64,000 bases of DNA from the NCBI RefSeq assembly GCF_001591385.1, contig NZ_BCUU01000012.1:1-64000 (forward strand). The letters are read 5' to 3'. The stretch's first letter is position 1, and each line of letters begins with the position of its first letter. The stretch is from Variovorax soli NBRC 106424. GTDB taxonomy: Bacteria; Pseudomonadota; Gammaproteobacteria; Burkholderiales; Burkholderiaceae_C. A program made the translations under genes and the position numbers. This document shows positions 1-8,881 of the stretch, piece by piece. The notes under the pieces were generated by a model. It had not been told where the DNA came from. It searched no databases and was given only the letters and a program-made list of their open reading frames with translations.

Positions 1-198
1 GGCGGCCACGGCGGCCGGGCCGAGGGCGGCGTCGATGGCGTCCTGCATCCAGCCTGCATCGCGCATCGACTGGCGCAAGGCGGTGTTGCTGTGGCCGGCG
101 GCCATCTGCTCGGCCACCCAGCGGCGCAGCTCGGGGCTGATGGGCTGGCTGGCGTGGGCGGAGTGGCTGGAGGAGGATGCTTGCTGCGTGTCTGTCAT
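1..198 (-). CDS. N-terminal fragment of an unidentified protein (cut by window edge)
   Basis: The reading frame starts at the ATG at 198 and runs off the left end after 66 codons. The ATG overlaps the yaaA TGA as ATGA (195-198), the usual signature of translational coupling, so I take it as real. The first ~17 residues are Ser/His-rich and disordered-looking. A short helical module follows (SPELRRWVAEQMAAGHSN and an Ala/Asp-rich helix), resembling the small N-terminal helix pair I associate with 2OG-Fe(II) oxygenases/prolyl 4-hydroxylase-like proteins of Comamonadaceae. That resemblance is from memory and weak. No catalytic residues lie inside the window, so the function stays open. Confidence 0.6.
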   Translation of the reverse strand, partial: MTDTQQASSSSHSAHASQPISPELRRWVAEQMAAGHSNTALRQSMRDAGWMQDAIDAALGPAAVAA

Positions 199-1013
199 GG
201 GCTCTTCCTGCGAAATACCATGCGGTCGGGTCGGGAGGCGGCGGCATCGAAAGCATAGCCTTCGAGGTCGAATCGCTCCAGCGCCTGAGGCGTCGCGGCC
301 TTGTGCAGTACGGCCCAGCGGGCCATGAGGCCGCGCGCACGCTTGGCGAAGAAGCTGATGATCTTGTACTGCCCGCCGCCAGGCTTGCCCGGCGCGGGCT
401 TCCATTCCTCGAACACGCATTCGACCACCCGGGCCTTGAGCGCCTTGAGGTCCACCGAGCGGAAGTACTCCTGCGACGCGAGGTTGATCACCACCGGCGT
501 GGCGTCGGCCGCGGCCCGCGTGTTCAGGTAGTCCGAAATGCGCCGGCCCCAGAAGTCGTACAGGTTGTTGCCGCGCGGATTGGCCAGCTGCGTGCCCATT
601 TCCAGGCGGTAGGGCTGCAGGCGGTCGAGCGGGCGCAGCACGCCGTACAGGCCGCTCAGGATCACGATGTGCTCCTGCGCCCAGTCGAGCTGCGCGCGCG
701 TCAGGCTCCTGGCGTCGAGGCCGCCGTACACGTCGCCGTCGAAGGCCATGGCGGCCTGGCGCGAATTCTCGGGGGTGCTCTTGGCGCGCCAGGCGGCGTA
801 GCGGCCCACGTTGAGCAGCGACAGCTTGTCCGACAGGTCCATCAGCTGCGCAATGTCCTGCGGCGACTTCTGGCGCAGGATGCGGATGAGTTCGGTGGAC
901 GGTCCGCGCGGGCTCTCGAAATGCGGCGTGGTGGCGGGAAGGTCGGCGCCAAGGTGGGAAGGGAGCGGGTTTTCGTAGTCGAGCGACTTGGCGGGAGACA
1001 GCAGGAAGAGCAT
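195..1013 (-). CDS. yaaA: Peroxide stress protein YaaA (DUF328/UPF0246), 272 aa
   Basis: The protein opens with MLFLLSPAKSLDYENPL, the hallmark N-terminus of the YaaA family, and has the family's usual ~260 residue length. The open frame extends upstream to 1085, but the family start is the ATG at 1013. In Escherichia coli, YaaA limits intracellular free iron and oxidative DNA damage during peroxide stress; it is a cytoplasmic DNA-binding protein. Internal motifs such as NLYDFWG and NLASQEYF fit the family. The gene is divergent from valS across 116 bp, and its stop codon overlaps the start of the next leftward gene. A short palindrome GGGATTATCCC (1017-1027) lies immediately upstream of the start. 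Confidence 0.93.
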   Translation of the reverse strand: MLFLLSPAKSLDYENPLPSHLGADLPATTPHFESPRGPSTELIRILRQKSPQDIAQLMDLSDKLSLLNVGRYAAWRAKSTPENSRQAAMAFDGDVYGGLDARSLTRAQLDWAQEHIVILSGLYGVLRPLDRLQPYRLEMGTQLANPRGNNLYDFWGRRISDYLNTRAAADATPVVINLASQEYFRSVDLKALKARVVECVFEEWKPAPGKPGGGQYKIISFFAKRARGLMARWAVLHKAATPQALERFDLEGYAFDAAASRPDRMVFRRKSP

Positions 1014-1129
1014 CGAGGGATTATCCCGTGTCGCCTTAAAATCGACGGCTTCCCCGGCCTTCGGGCCACCTGCGGCAGCCGGCATCCTTCAGGTTTGCTC
1101 CGCTGCCCGCCCCACCAGCCCCATTTGCC

Positions 1130-4000
1130 ATGAGCGACACCCCGAACCAGCCCGGCCTCCAGAGCCTGTCCAAGTCCTTCGAACCCGCAGCGCTGGAAGC
1201 GCACTGGGGCCCGGAGTGGGAGCGCCGCGGCTACGCCCAGGCCGGCTATCGCGGCACCAGGAAGCCCAAGCAGGGGCAGCCGGCCTTCTCCATCCAGCTG
1301 CCGCCGCCCAACGTGACCGGCACGCTGCACATGGGCCATGCCTTCAACCAGACCATCATGGACAGCCTCACCCGCTACCACCGGATGAAGGGCGACAACA
1401 CGCTGTGGGTGCCGGGCTCGGACCATGCCGGCATCGCCACCCAGATCGTGGTGGAGCGCCAACTGCAGGAGCAGGGCCAGAGCCGCCACGACCTGGGCCG
1501 CAAGAACTTCGTCGCCCGCGTGTGGGAATGGAAGGAAAAGTCCGGCAACACCATCACCAGCCAGATGCGCCGCATGGGCGACACGGTGGACTGGAGCCGC
1601 GAGTACTTCACCATGGACGAGCGGCTTTCGAAGATCGTCACGCAGACCTTCGTGATGCTCTACAACGAGGGCCTCATCTACCGCGGCAAGCGCCTGGTCA
1701 ACTGGGACCCGGTGCTCAAGACCGCGGTGAGCGACCTGGAGGTGGAAAGCGAGGAGGAAGAAGGCTTCCTCTGGCACATCAGCTACCCCTTGGCCGACGG
1801 CAGCGGCTCGCTCACCGTGGCCACCACGCGCCCCGAGACCATGCTGGGCGACACCGCCGTCATGGTCCACCCCGAGGACGAGCGCTACAGGCACCTCATC
1901 GGCAAGCAGGTGCGCCTGCCGCTGGTGGACCGCCTGATCCCGATCATTGCCGACGATTACGTCGACAAGGAATTCGGCACCGGCGTGGTCAAGGTGACGC
2001 CCGCGCACGACCACAACGACTATGCCGTGGGCCTGCGCCACCACCTGCCCATCGTCGGCGTGCTCACGCTCGATGCCGCCATCAACGAGAACGCGCCCGA
2101 AAAATACCGCGGGCAGGACCGCTTCGTGGCCCGCAAGTCGGTGCTGGCCGACCTGGAAGCGCTGGGCCTGCTGGTCGAAACCAAGAAGCACAGGCTGATG
2201 GTGCCGCGCTGCGCGCGCACCGGCGCGGTGGTCGAGCCCATGCTCACCGACCAGTGGTTCGTGGCCATGACCAAGCCGGGCGCCGACGGCACCTCCATCG
2301 CGCACAAGGCCATCGAGGCGGTGCGTTCGGGCGAGGTGAAGTTCGTGCCCGAGAACTGGGTCAACACCTACAACCACTGGATGGAGAACATCCAGGACTG
2401 GACGATTTCACGCCAGCTGTGGTGGGGCCACCAGATTCCCGCCTGGTACGACGAGCAAGGCAATGTGTACGTGGCCCATGACGAGGCCGAGGCCCAGGCC
2501 CAGGCGCCGGGCAGGCAGCTGCGCCGCGACGAGGACGTGCTGGACACCTGGTACTCGTCGGCGCTGGTGCCCTTCTCCACGCTTGGCTGGCCCGAGCAGA
2601 CCGAAGACCTGGCGCTGTACCTGCCCTCCAGCGTGCTGGTCACCGGCTACGACATCATCTTCTTCTGGGTCGCCCGGATGATCATGATGACCAAGCACTT
2701 CACCGGCAAGGTGCCGTTCCGCGAGGTCTACATCCACGGCCTGGTGCGCGATTCGCACGGCCACAAGATGAGCAAGTCCGAGGGCAACGTGCTCGACCCG
2801 GTCGACCTCATCGACGGCATCGACCTGCCCACGCTGCTCGAGAAGCGTACCCAGGGCCTGCGCAAGCCGGAAACCGCCCCCACGGTGCGCAAGAACACGC
2901 AGAAGGAATTCCCCGAAGGCATTCCGGCATACGGCGCCGATGCATTGCGCTTCACCTTCGCGGCGCTGGCGTCGCTGGGCCGCAGCATCAACTTCGACAG
3001 CAAGCGCTGCGAGGGCTACCGCAACTTCTGCAACAAGCTCTGGAACGCCACGCGCTTCGTGCTGATGAACTGCGAGGGCTACGACTGCGGCCTGAAGGAG
3101 CACACCAAGGAAGAATGCCAGCCCGGCGGCGAATTCCACGGCTACATGAGCTTCTCGCAGGCCGACCGCTGGATCGCTTCCAAGCTGCAGCGCGTCGAGG
3201 CCGAGGTGGCCCAGGGCTTTGCCGACCTGCGCCTGGACAACGTGGCCAACGCGATCTACCAGTTCGCCTGGGACGAGTTCTGCGACTGGTACCTGGAAAT
3301 CGCCAAGGTGCAGATCCAGACCGGCAGCGAGGCGCAGCAGCGCGCCACGCGCCGCACGCTGATCCGCACGCTGGAGGCGCTGCTGCGCCTGGCGCATCCG
3401 CTCATCCCCTTCATCACCGAGGAGCTGTGGCAGAAGGTGGCGCCGGTCGCCGGCCGGCACGGCGAGTCGATCATGGTCGCGGCCTATCCCGAAAGCCAGG
3501 CCGAGAAGATTGACGAGGCGGCCGAGGCACATGTGGCGCGCCTGAAGGCGCTGGTCGACGCCTGCCGCACCTTGCGCGGCGAGATGAAGGTCTCGCCCGC
3601 CACCCGCCTGCCCCTGTATGCGGTGGCCGACGACGCGGCCAGCGCCGAATTCCTGCGCAGCGCCGCGCCGGTGCTCCAGGCGCTGGGCAAGCTCAGCGAA
3701 GTGAAGGTGTTCGACAACGAGGCCGCCTGGACGGCCGCCGCCGAGGCAGCCCCCGTGGCCGTGGTCGGCCCGGCGCGCCTGTGCCTGCACATGGAAATCG
3801 ACAAGGCCGCCGAGAAGGCCCGCATTGCCAAGGAACTGGCGCGCATCGAAGGCGAGATCGCCAAGGCCAACGGCAAGCTGGGCAACGAGGCCTTCGTGGC
3901 CAAGGCGCCGCCGGCCGTCATCGAGCAGGAAAAACAGCGCGTGGCGGACTTTTCGGCCATGTTGACCCGGCTGAAAGACCAGTTAGTGCGTCTTGGCTGA
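1130..4000 (+). CDS. valS: Valyl-tRNA synthetase (ValRS), 956 aa
   Basis: Class I aminoacyl-tRNA synthetase charging tRNA-Val with valine in the cytoplasm. The ATP-binding signature HIGH appears as HMGH at residues 67-70 within [16 protein letters not shown], and the KMSKS loop is intact at 546-550 ([13 protein letters not shown]). The central CP1 editing domain contains the expected [12 protein letters not shown] segment. An anticodon-binding domain with the DEFCDWYLE motif follows, and the C-terminus is the ValRS-specific charged coiled coil ([22 protein letters not shown]). Length matches bacterial ValRS. The ATG at 1130 gives the standard start. galU follows after 60 bp on the same strand and may be cotranscribed. 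Confidence 0.98.
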   Translation: MSDTPNQPGLQSLSKSFEPAALEAHWGPEWERRGYAQAGYRGTRKPKQGQPAFSIQLPPPNVTGTLHMGHAFNQTIMDSLTRYHRMKGDNTLWVPGSDHAGIATQIVVERQLQEQGQSRHDLGRKNFVARVWEWKEKSGNTITSQMRRMGDTVDWSREYFTMDERLSKIVTQTFVMLYNEGLIYRGKRLVNWDPVLKTAVSDLEVESEEEEGFLWHISYPLADGSGSLTVATTRPETMLGDTAVMVHPEDERYRHLIGKQVRLPLVDRLIPIIADDYVDKEFGTGVVKVTPAHDHNDYAVGLRHHLPIVGVLTLDAAINENAPEKYRGQDRFVARKSVLADLEALGLLVETKKHRLMVPRCARTGAVVEPMLTDQWFVAMTKPGADGTSIAHKAIEAVRSGEVKFVPENWVNTYNHWMENIQDWTISRQLWWGHQIPAWYDEQGNVYVAHDEAEAQAQAPGRQLRRDEDVLDTWYSSALVPFSTLGWPEQTEDLALYLPSSVLVTGYDIIFFWVARMIMMTKHFTGKVPFREVYIHGLVRDSHGHKMSKSEGNVLDPVDLIDGIDLPTLLEKRTQGLRKPETAPTVRKNTQKEFPEGIPAYGADALRFTFAALASLGRSINFDSKRCEGYRNFCNKLWNATRFVLMNCEGYDCGLKEHTKEECQPGGEFHGYMSFSQADRWIASKLQRVEAEVAQGFADLRLDNVANAIYQFAWDEFCDWYLEIAKVQIQTGSEAQQRATRRTLIRTLEALLRLAHPLIPFITEELWQKVAPVAGRHGESIMVAAYPESQAEKIDEAAEAHVARLKALVDACRTLRGEMKVSPATRLPLYAVADDAASAEFLRSAAPVLQALGKLSEVKVFDNEAAWTAAAEAAPVAVVGPARLCLHMEIDKAAEKARIAKELARIEGEIAKANGKLGNEAFVAKAPPAVIEQEKQRVADFSAMLTRLKDQLVRLG

Positions 4001-4060
4001 CGTCGAACGCGGCCAGCGGCGACTACGATAGGACTTTGAGTCATCCCAAGCACCCCCAGC

Positions 4061-4957
4061 ATGCCCAATTCGACAACGACGACGCGTATCCGCAAGGCCG
4101 TTTTCCCCGTGGCGGGATTCGGCACCCGATTTCTTCCGGCCACCAAGGCGCAGCCCAAGGAAATGCTGCCGGTGGTCGACAAGCCGCTCATCCAGTACGC
4201 CGTCGAAGAGGCCTACGCAGCCGGCATCCGCGACATGATCTTCGTCACCGGCCGCAACAAGCGCGCCATCGAAGACCATTACGACACCGCCTACGAACTG
4301 GAGAGCCAGCTCGAAGCCAGCGGCAAGGACGCGCTGCTGAACATCGCCCGCTCGGTCGCGCCGGAGGACATGACCTGCTCCTACGTGCGCCAGCCGCGCA
4401 TGCTGGGCCTGGGCCATGCGGTGCTGTGCGCCGAGCACCTGGTCGGCAATGAACCCTTCGCCGTGCTGCTGGCCGATGACCTGATGGTCGGGCCCACCGG
4501 CGGCGAAGGCGTCCTGGGGCAGATGGTGCGTGCGCACGCGCGCCTGGGCGGCTCCATCCTCGCGGTGCAGGAAGTGCCGCTGGAACACGTCAAGCGCTAC
4601 GGCATCGTGGCCGGCGACGCGGTCGAGGACGGCCTCACCCGCGTGCGCCGCATGGTGGAAAAGCCCAGCCCCGAAGCCGCGCCCTCGCGCCTGGGCGTTG
4701 CCGGCCGCTACATTCTCTCGCCCTCGGTGTTCGCGCAAATCCGCAACCAGCCCAAGGGCGCGGGCGGCGAGATCCAGCTCACCGACGGCATCGCGGCGCT
4801 GCTGGACAAGGAATCGGTCTACGCCTATCCCTATCAGGGCACCCGCTACGACTGCGGCAGCAAGGAAGGCTTCCTGCAGGCCACGGTCGAACTGGCGCTG
4901 CAGCACCCCGAGGTGGGCGGCTCGTTCCGCGACTACCTCAAGAGCCTGAGCCTTTGA
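4061..4957 (+). CDS. galU: UTP-glucose-1-phosphate uridylyltransferase, 298 aa
   Basis: GalU makes UDP-glucose from UTP and glucose-1-phosphate, supplying cell-surface polysaccharide and trehalose or galactose metabolism. The nucleotidyltransferase signature is clear near the N-terminus ([20 protein letters not shown], followed by [19 protein letters not shown]), as is the [16 protein letters not shown] motif towards the end. Length matches the family (~290-300). The gene lies 60 bp downstream of valS. Its 3' end overlaps the 3' end of the convergent SGNH hydrolase gene by 20 bp (4938-4957), so no intrinsic terminator fits between them. Confidence 0.96.
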   Translation: MPNSTTTTRIRKAVFPVAGFGTRFLPATKAQPKEMLPVVDKPLIQYAVEEAYAAGIRDMIFVTGRNKRAIEDHYDTAYELESQLEASGKDALLNIARSVAPEDMTCSYVRQPRMLGLGHAVLCAEHLVGNEPFAVLLADDLMVGPTGGEGVLGQMVRAHARLGGSILAVQEVPLEHVKRYGIVAGDAVEDGLTRVRRMVEKPSPEAAPSRLGVAGRYILSPSVFAQIRNQPKGAGGEIQLTDGIAALLDKESVYAYPYQGTRYDCGSKEGFLQATVELALQHPEVGGSFRDYLKSLSL

Positions 4958-6071
4958 CGCCGCCGTTCGGCGCGACCAGCGGCTGCAGGTAGCGCCACAG
5001 CTCGTCGTCGCCCACAGGCGTCACGGGGAGGTCGAAGGCCTCCCGCAGGCGCCCGACGATCGCCTGCAGCAGCAGCGCATTCGCGACGGTTCCGGCATGG
5101 CCATCCACCAGCATGGCGTTGTGCGGATCGTCGCCGGTGGTATTGGTGACCTTGAAGCCGTCGCCGATCGTGACGGTCTTGTATCGAGGCTGCCCGTTGG
5201 CGTCTCTGTCGCCCCACAGCCCATGGAACCAGGCCTCCTGATCGAGGAACGCCGTTCGGAGCGTTTCGTCGACCAGGCCGCGCATCGATGCGTTGAATCG
5301 CTCCAGCGCGATGCGAAGGTTGCGCATCTGCAGCGCAGAACGGAATTTGTCGGAATTGCCAGGGTCATTCGCTACGTTGCCCATGCCGATGACCAGGAAC
5401 CGCAGGGCCGGTTGCCGCTCGCGCAGCATCGACATCGCTTCGGCGATCCGGCGGGTGCAGCGAGCGATCACGGCATCCAGTTCGGGCGCGGCGGGATTGC
5501 GCACCTGAAGATCCAGCGTGCGCATCCAGTCGTTGACGCCGATGAAGATGACGACCACGCCGTCGCGCCAGCGCTCGGGCTCCTTGTCCATGAGCGCGGC
5601 CAGGCGCGGCGCCTGGCGAAATGGACCCGAGGTCAGGCTGTTGCAGTCGGCGCCGGAATTGGCGAAGTTGTAGAGGTAGTCTTCCTTGATGGGAATGCGC
5701 CCCACCGGCAGCCCCAGGGCGCGGCGCGCCGAGGAAATGCGCCCGGAGCTTCCCCAGACAAGGCGCGGGCCCGGGTCCAGTTCGTGGCCCCGCAGGCGCG
5801 CCAGTCCGTCGACCCAGCCCAGGGTGCGCGCATGAAAATCGCCGCCGCGCGAGCCGTCGCCCGGACGAAACACCAGTCCGTCCTGAAACGAGTGGCTGTT
5901 GGAGTCGCCCAGCACGGCCAGCGGCACGGCACCGATCGGTCGATTCTGCCAAAGGACTTGCGCCGGCGGGCCGACGTCGCCGGCGGCCCGCACAGCCCAG
6001 ACACCCGCTACAGCCGCGAGAAGAATCAGACCAAGGAAAGCGCATGCCAATGCCCTGTTCCTGGGCCGCAC
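4938..6071 (-). CDS. Membrane-anchored SGNH/GDSL-type hydrolase, 377 aa
   Basis: Predicted SGNH-fold esterase or acyltransferase-like hydrolase. One N-terminal hydrophobic segment (residues ~7-28) probably anchors it facing the periplasm. Block I of the fold is GDSNSH (55-60; nucleophile candidate Ser57), block III is [10 protein letters not shown] (Asn oxyanion residue), and a late DGHAG element could supply the catalytic Asp/His. I placed the start at a GTG (6071) preceded by a GGAG ribosome-binding site, 2 bp after the tusA-like stop; a longer in-frame extension to 6263 is only the antisense of upstream genes. Tight spacing makes it the last gene of the cysM-NUDIX-tusA cluster. The substrate is unknown; cell-wall or exopolysaccharide deacylation would be typical. 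Confidence 0.8.
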   Translation of the reverse strand: MRPRNRALACAFLGLILLAAVAGVWAVRAAGDVGPPAQVLWQNRPIGAVPLAVLGDSNSHSFQDGLVFRPGDGSRGGDFHARTLGWVDGLARLRGHELDPGPRLVWGSSGRISSARRALGLPVGRIPIKEDYLYNFANSGADCNSLTSGPFRQAPRLAALMDKEPERWRDGVVVIFIGVNDWMRTLDLQVRNPAAPELDAVIARCTRRIAEAMSMLRERQPALRFLVIGMGNVANDPGNSDKFRSALQMRNLRIALERFNASMRGLVDETLRTAFLDQEAWFHGLWGDRDANGQPRYKTVTIGDGFKVTNTTGDDPHNAMLVDGHAGTVANALLLQAIVGRLREAFDLPVTPVGDDELWRYLQPLVAPNGGVKGSGS

Positions 6072-6073
6072 GC

Positions 6074-6301
6074 CTATCTCCGGCGAAGAATGTGGATGTA
6101 GTCGGAGCCCGAGGTCTGCTGCTCGACCAGCTCGTTGCCGGTCTGGCGCGAGAAGGCCTGGAAGTCGCGCACCGAGCCAGGATCGGTGGCCACCACGCGC
6201 AGCAGCTGGCCGCTTTGCATGTCGTTGAGCGACTTCTTCGCCTTCAGGATAGGCAGCGGGCAATTGAGCCCTCGGGTGTCGATTTCGCGGTCAACTTGCA
6301 C
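6074..6301 (-). CDS. TusA-family sulfurtransferase, 75 aa
   Basis: A small sulfur-carrier protein with the family signature DTRGLNCPLPILKAKK; Cys14 in the CPxP motif is the persulfide-carrying residue. TusA relays sulfur from cysteine desulfurase for tRNA thiouridylation and molybdenum cofactor pathways, while related proteins serve other sulfur transfers. Length (75 aa) is typical. The start is a GTG at 6301 preceded by AGGAG about 8 bases upstream. It overlaps the NUDIX gene end by 11 bp, and the SGNH hydrolase begins 2 bp after its stop. Proximity to cysM suggests a link to sulfur metabolism. The exact orthology to E. coli TusA is uncertain. Confidence 0.88.
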   Translation of the reverse strand: MQVDREIDTRGLNCPLPILKAKKSLNDMQSGQLLRVVATDPGSVRDFQAFSRQTGNELVEQQTSGSDYIHILRRR

Positions 6302-6869
6302 GTTGGGGCTCCTCGGGCGGCAGGTTCAGTCCCCTGCGCCGCTCTTCATTTTCTTCTTGGGTGAAAAACACCGGCTCGTGTCCACGCGTGCGCAGCCAGT
6401 CGGCCAGCGCATAGCCGGTGCCCGCGGGCCAGCACTTGAGATCAGGCAGGTCGTACAGCCTGTAGTCCACCAGCTCGGGCGAGAGCCGCACCTCGCCATC
6501 GGCCACCACGTGGTAGGCGATGATGACCTGGTTCATGCGCTGGAAGTCGTAGGCGCCGACGATCTTCGTGAAGCTCACGTCGAGGTTGGTTTCTTCCTTC
6601 ACCTCACGCGCAATGCCCTCTTGCGGCGTCTCGCCAGCCTCCATGAAGCCGGTGATGAGCGCGAACATCTTGCCCGGCCAGGCCGCATTGCGCGCCAGCA
6701 GCACCTTGCCGCGGTATTCGACGATGGCAGCCAGCACCGGCGTGGGATTGTTCCAGTGCGTGTGGCCGCAGGCGGGGCAGCGCAGGCGCTCCTTGGGTCC
6801 GCCGTCTTCCATCATCGCGATCCATTCGAGCGGCGTGGCGCACGCCTGGCAGAACTGGGGATGGGGCAT
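6291..6869 (-). CDS. NUDIX hydrolase with N-terminal zinc ribbon (NudC-like), 192 aa
   Basis: Residues 7-34 hold two CxxC pairs (Cys7/Cys10 and Cys31/Cys34), a zinc ribbon. They are followed by a full NUDIX box starting at Gly74 (GFMEAGETPQEGIAREVKEETNL), which binds Mg2+ and hydrolyses nucleoside diphosphates linked to another moiety. The ribbon-plus-NUDIX order resembles NADH pyrophosphatases (NudC/NPY1), but the protein is shorter than E. coli NudC, so the substrate is not assigned. The ATG at 6869 was chosen because an upstream extension would run through cysM. It starts 8 bp after the cysM stop and overlaps the tusA-like gene by 11 bp, so cotranscription is very likely. Confidence 0.9.
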   Translation of the reverse strand: MPHPQFCQACATPLEWIAMMEDGGPKERLRCPACGHTHWNNPTPVLAAIVEYRGKVLLARNAAWPGKMFALITGFMEAGETPQEGIAREVKEETNLDVSFTKIVGAYDFQRMNQVIIAYHVVADGEVRLSPELVDYRLYDLPDLKCWPAGTGYALADWLRTRGHEPVFFTQEENEERRRGLNLPPEEPQRAS

Positions 6870-6877
6870 CGTCGGTC

Positions 6878-7780
6878 TCAGGCCGGAAACACGCCGGTGG
6901 AAAGGTAGCGGTCGCCGCGGTCGCACACCACGAAGACGATGGTCGCGTTCTCCACGGTCTTGGCCACCTGCAGGGCCACCCACAGCGCGCCGGCCGCCGA
7001 AATGCCGGAGAAGATGCCCTCTTCGCGCGCGAGCCGGCGGCACATGTCCTCGGCATGGTCCTGGCTCACGTTGATGGTTTCGTCGACGCGGCTGGGCTCG
7101 TAGATCTTGGGCAGGTATTCCTGCGGCCACTTTCGAATGCCCGGAATTCGCGAGCCTTCGTCGGGCTGTGCGCCCACGATGCGGATCGCCGGGTTCTTTT
7201 CCTTCAGGAAGTGCGACACGCCGGTGATGGTGCCGGTGGTGCCCATGGCGCTCACGAAGTGGGTGATGCGCCCGCCCGTCTGCTCCCACAGCTCCGGGCC
7301 GGTGGTCTCGTAGTGGATGCGCGGGTTGTCGGGGTTGGCGAACTGGTCGAGCACGCGGCCCTTGCCCTGCGCCACCATCTGCTCTGCCAGGTCGCGCGCG
7401 TATTCCATGCCGCCGCTCTTGGGCGTGAGCACCAGTTCGGCACCGAAGGCCTTCATGGTCTGGGCGCGCTCCACCGAGAGGTCTTCCGGCATGATCAGCA
7501 CCATGCGGTAGCCGCGAATGGCCGCCGCCATGGCCAGCGCGATGCCTGTGTTGCCGGAGGTGGCTTCGATGAGCGTGTCGCCGGGCTTGATCTCGCCGCG
7601 CTCTTCCGCACGCTTGATCATGGACAGGGCGGGACGGTCCTTGACCGAGCCCGCGGGGTTGTTGCCTTCCAGCTTGGCCAGGATGACATTGCCGCGCCGG
7701 GCATTGTCCGCCGCCTCGATTCTTTGCAGCGCCACCAGGGGCGTCTTGCCGATGGCGTCTTCGATCGTCGGGTACTTCAT
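6878..7780 (-). CDS. cysM: Cysteine synthase B (O-acetylserine sulfhydrylase), 300 aa
   Basis: PLP enzyme making cysteine from O-acetylserine and sulfide or thiosulfate. The PLP lysine is Lys47 in EGNNPAGSVKDRP, the substrate loop is EATSGNTGIALA, and the PLP-phosphate loop is SAMGTTGTITG. CysM-type features are the 300 residue length and the EGSRIPGIRKWPQEYLP segment, which differs from CysK. The ATG at 7780 matches the family; the frame continues upstream only through the antisense of tRNA-Leu. It heads a leftward cluster with NUDIX, TusA-like and SGNH genes. It is divergent from tRNA-Leu, with 43 bp between the two. Confidence 0.95.
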   Translation of the reverse strand: MKYPTIEDAIGKTPLVALQRIEAADNARRGNVILAKLEGNNPAGSVKDRPALSMIKRAEERGEIKPGDTLIEATSGNTGIALAMAAAIRGYRMVLIMPEDLSVERAQTMKAFGAELVLTPKSGGMEYARDLAEQMVAQGKGRVLDQFANPDNPRIHYETTGPELWEQTGGRITHFVSAMGTTGTITGVSHFLKEKNPAIRIVGAQPDEGSRIPGIRKWPQEYLPKIYEPSRVDETINVSQDHAEDMCRRLAREEGIFSGISAAGALWVALQVAKTVENATIVFVVCDRGDRYLSTGVFPA

Positions 7781-7823
7781 GCCAAGCACTGTGCCATAAT
7801 TTCCGGCTCTCTTCGCTCTCATA

Positions 7824-7908
7824 GCCCGAGTGGTGAAATTGGTAGACGCAGGGGACTCAAAATCCCCCGCCGCAAGGCGTGCCGGTTCGATTCCGGCCTC
7901 GGGCACCA
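7824..7908 (+). tRNA. tRNA-Leu (anticodon CAA)
   Basis: 85 nt including an encoded CCA end. The acceptor stem GCCCGAG pairs with CTCGGGC. The D arm includes GGTGAAATTGGTAGAC and the T arm is GGTTCGATTCC. The anticodon stem GGGGA/TCCCC closes the loop CTCAAAA, giving anticodon CAA (reads UUG). The long variable arm is typical of a class II tRNA. It is encoded in the gap between cysM (leftward) and the epimerase-like gene (leftward). No integrase or att-like duplication is next to it. Confidence 0.97.
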
Positions 7909-7919
7909 GCGCTGCTGGA

Positions 7920-8849
7920 CTATCCCAGGGCTTGCAGCCCCTGCCTGACAGTGGGATAGCGAAGGCGCAGCCGCAACTCGCGCTTCATGCGTGTGTTGTC
8001 CAGCCGCCGGGATTCCCCCATGAAACTCAGCAACTGCAGCGGCAGTTGGCCTTGCGCCTCGTCGCGCGCCAGCCGTGGTGCACGCGCCATGCCGTACAGG
8101 TCGGCCGCCAGGTCGAAGTAGTCGCCCATCAGCAGTTCGCTGTCGTCGCTCACGTGGTAGATGCGTTGCGGGCGGCCGCGCCACAGGGCCAGGACGCAGG
8201 CGCGGGCCAGGTCGTCGGCCTGAATGTGATTGGTGTAGACGTCGTCCTCGCGCCGCAGCACCGGTGTGCCGCGGGCAAGGCGCTCGCGCGGCGTGCCGCC
8301 CTCGCGGTCGGCCGCATAGATGCCGGGAATGCGCAGCACGTGCGCCTTCACGCCCGATCGGCCCAGCCAGCGCACGGCGCGCTCGGCATCCACGCGCCGA
8401 TGGGCGCGCGGCGTGTCCGGCCGCAGGGCACGCGTTTCGTCGATCCGCGCGCCATCGCAGTTTCCGTACACGCCGCTGGTCGACCCGTAGACCAGCGAGC
8501 GGGGGGCGCTGCGGCGCCGCAGCGTCCGCACAAGCGACATGGTGCGCAGATCGCGCCACCAGGGGCCGGATTCCATCCGTGCCGGCGGCGCCAGGTGAAG
8601 GACCCGGTCGGCCATGCCGGCCAGGCGCCGCAGGGTGGCGGGCCGATCCAGGTCGGCCACGATGGGCGTCAGGCCCGCGGCGCGCAATTGCGGGACGCGC
8701 GCAGGCGAAGAAGTCAGCGCCAGCAGGCGCACCCGCCCGGACAGCATCCGGGCCGCGCGGAGACCGACGTCGCCGCAGCCGACGATGAGCACCCGCTCGC
8801 GGCGGAAGCGCGCGGGCAGCGCGCCGAGGGGACTATGGATTGCAGGCAA
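7920..8849 (-). CDS. NAD(P)-dependent epimerase/dehydratase-like protein (extended SDR), 309 aa
   Basis: The N-terminus holds a Rossmann signature VLIVGCGDVGLRAARML, close to the GxxGxxG pattern of atypical SDRs of the YeeZ type. A YGSTSGVYGNCDG segment resembles the catalytic Ser/Tyr region (YGSTSGVYG is typical of YeeZ-like proteins), and HIQADDLARAC matches the C-terminal half of the extended SDR fold. Family members are cytoplasmic nucleotide-sugar or related oxidoreductases, but the substrate of this subgroup is not established. It is divergent from the ferredoxin reductase gene with 32 bp between. The ATG at 8849 is the only sensible start. Confidence 0.85.
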   Translation of the reverse strand: MPAIHSPLGALPARFRRERVLIVGCGDVGLRAARMLSGRVRLLALTSSPARVPQLRAAGLTPIVADLDRPATLRRLAGMADRVLHLAPPARMESGPWWRDLRTMSLVRTLRRRSAPRSLVYGSTSGVYGNCDGARIDETRALRPDTPRAHRRVDAERAVRWLGRSGVKAHVLRIPGIYAADREGGTPRERLARGTPVLRREDDVYTNHIQADDLARACVLALWRGRPQRIYHVSDDSELLMGDYFDLAADLYGMARAPRLARDEAQGQLPLQLLSFMGESRRLDNTRMKRELRLRLRYPTVRQGLQALG

Positions 8850-8881
8850 AATTCATCCTTTACTGGAGACGAAGAATACCC

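Noticed and set aside
7824-7908. tRNA-Leu and tRNA-Gly (51598-51673) as island attachment sites
   Set aside because: No integrase, direct repeat of a tRNA 3' end or shift in gene content is seen next to either.
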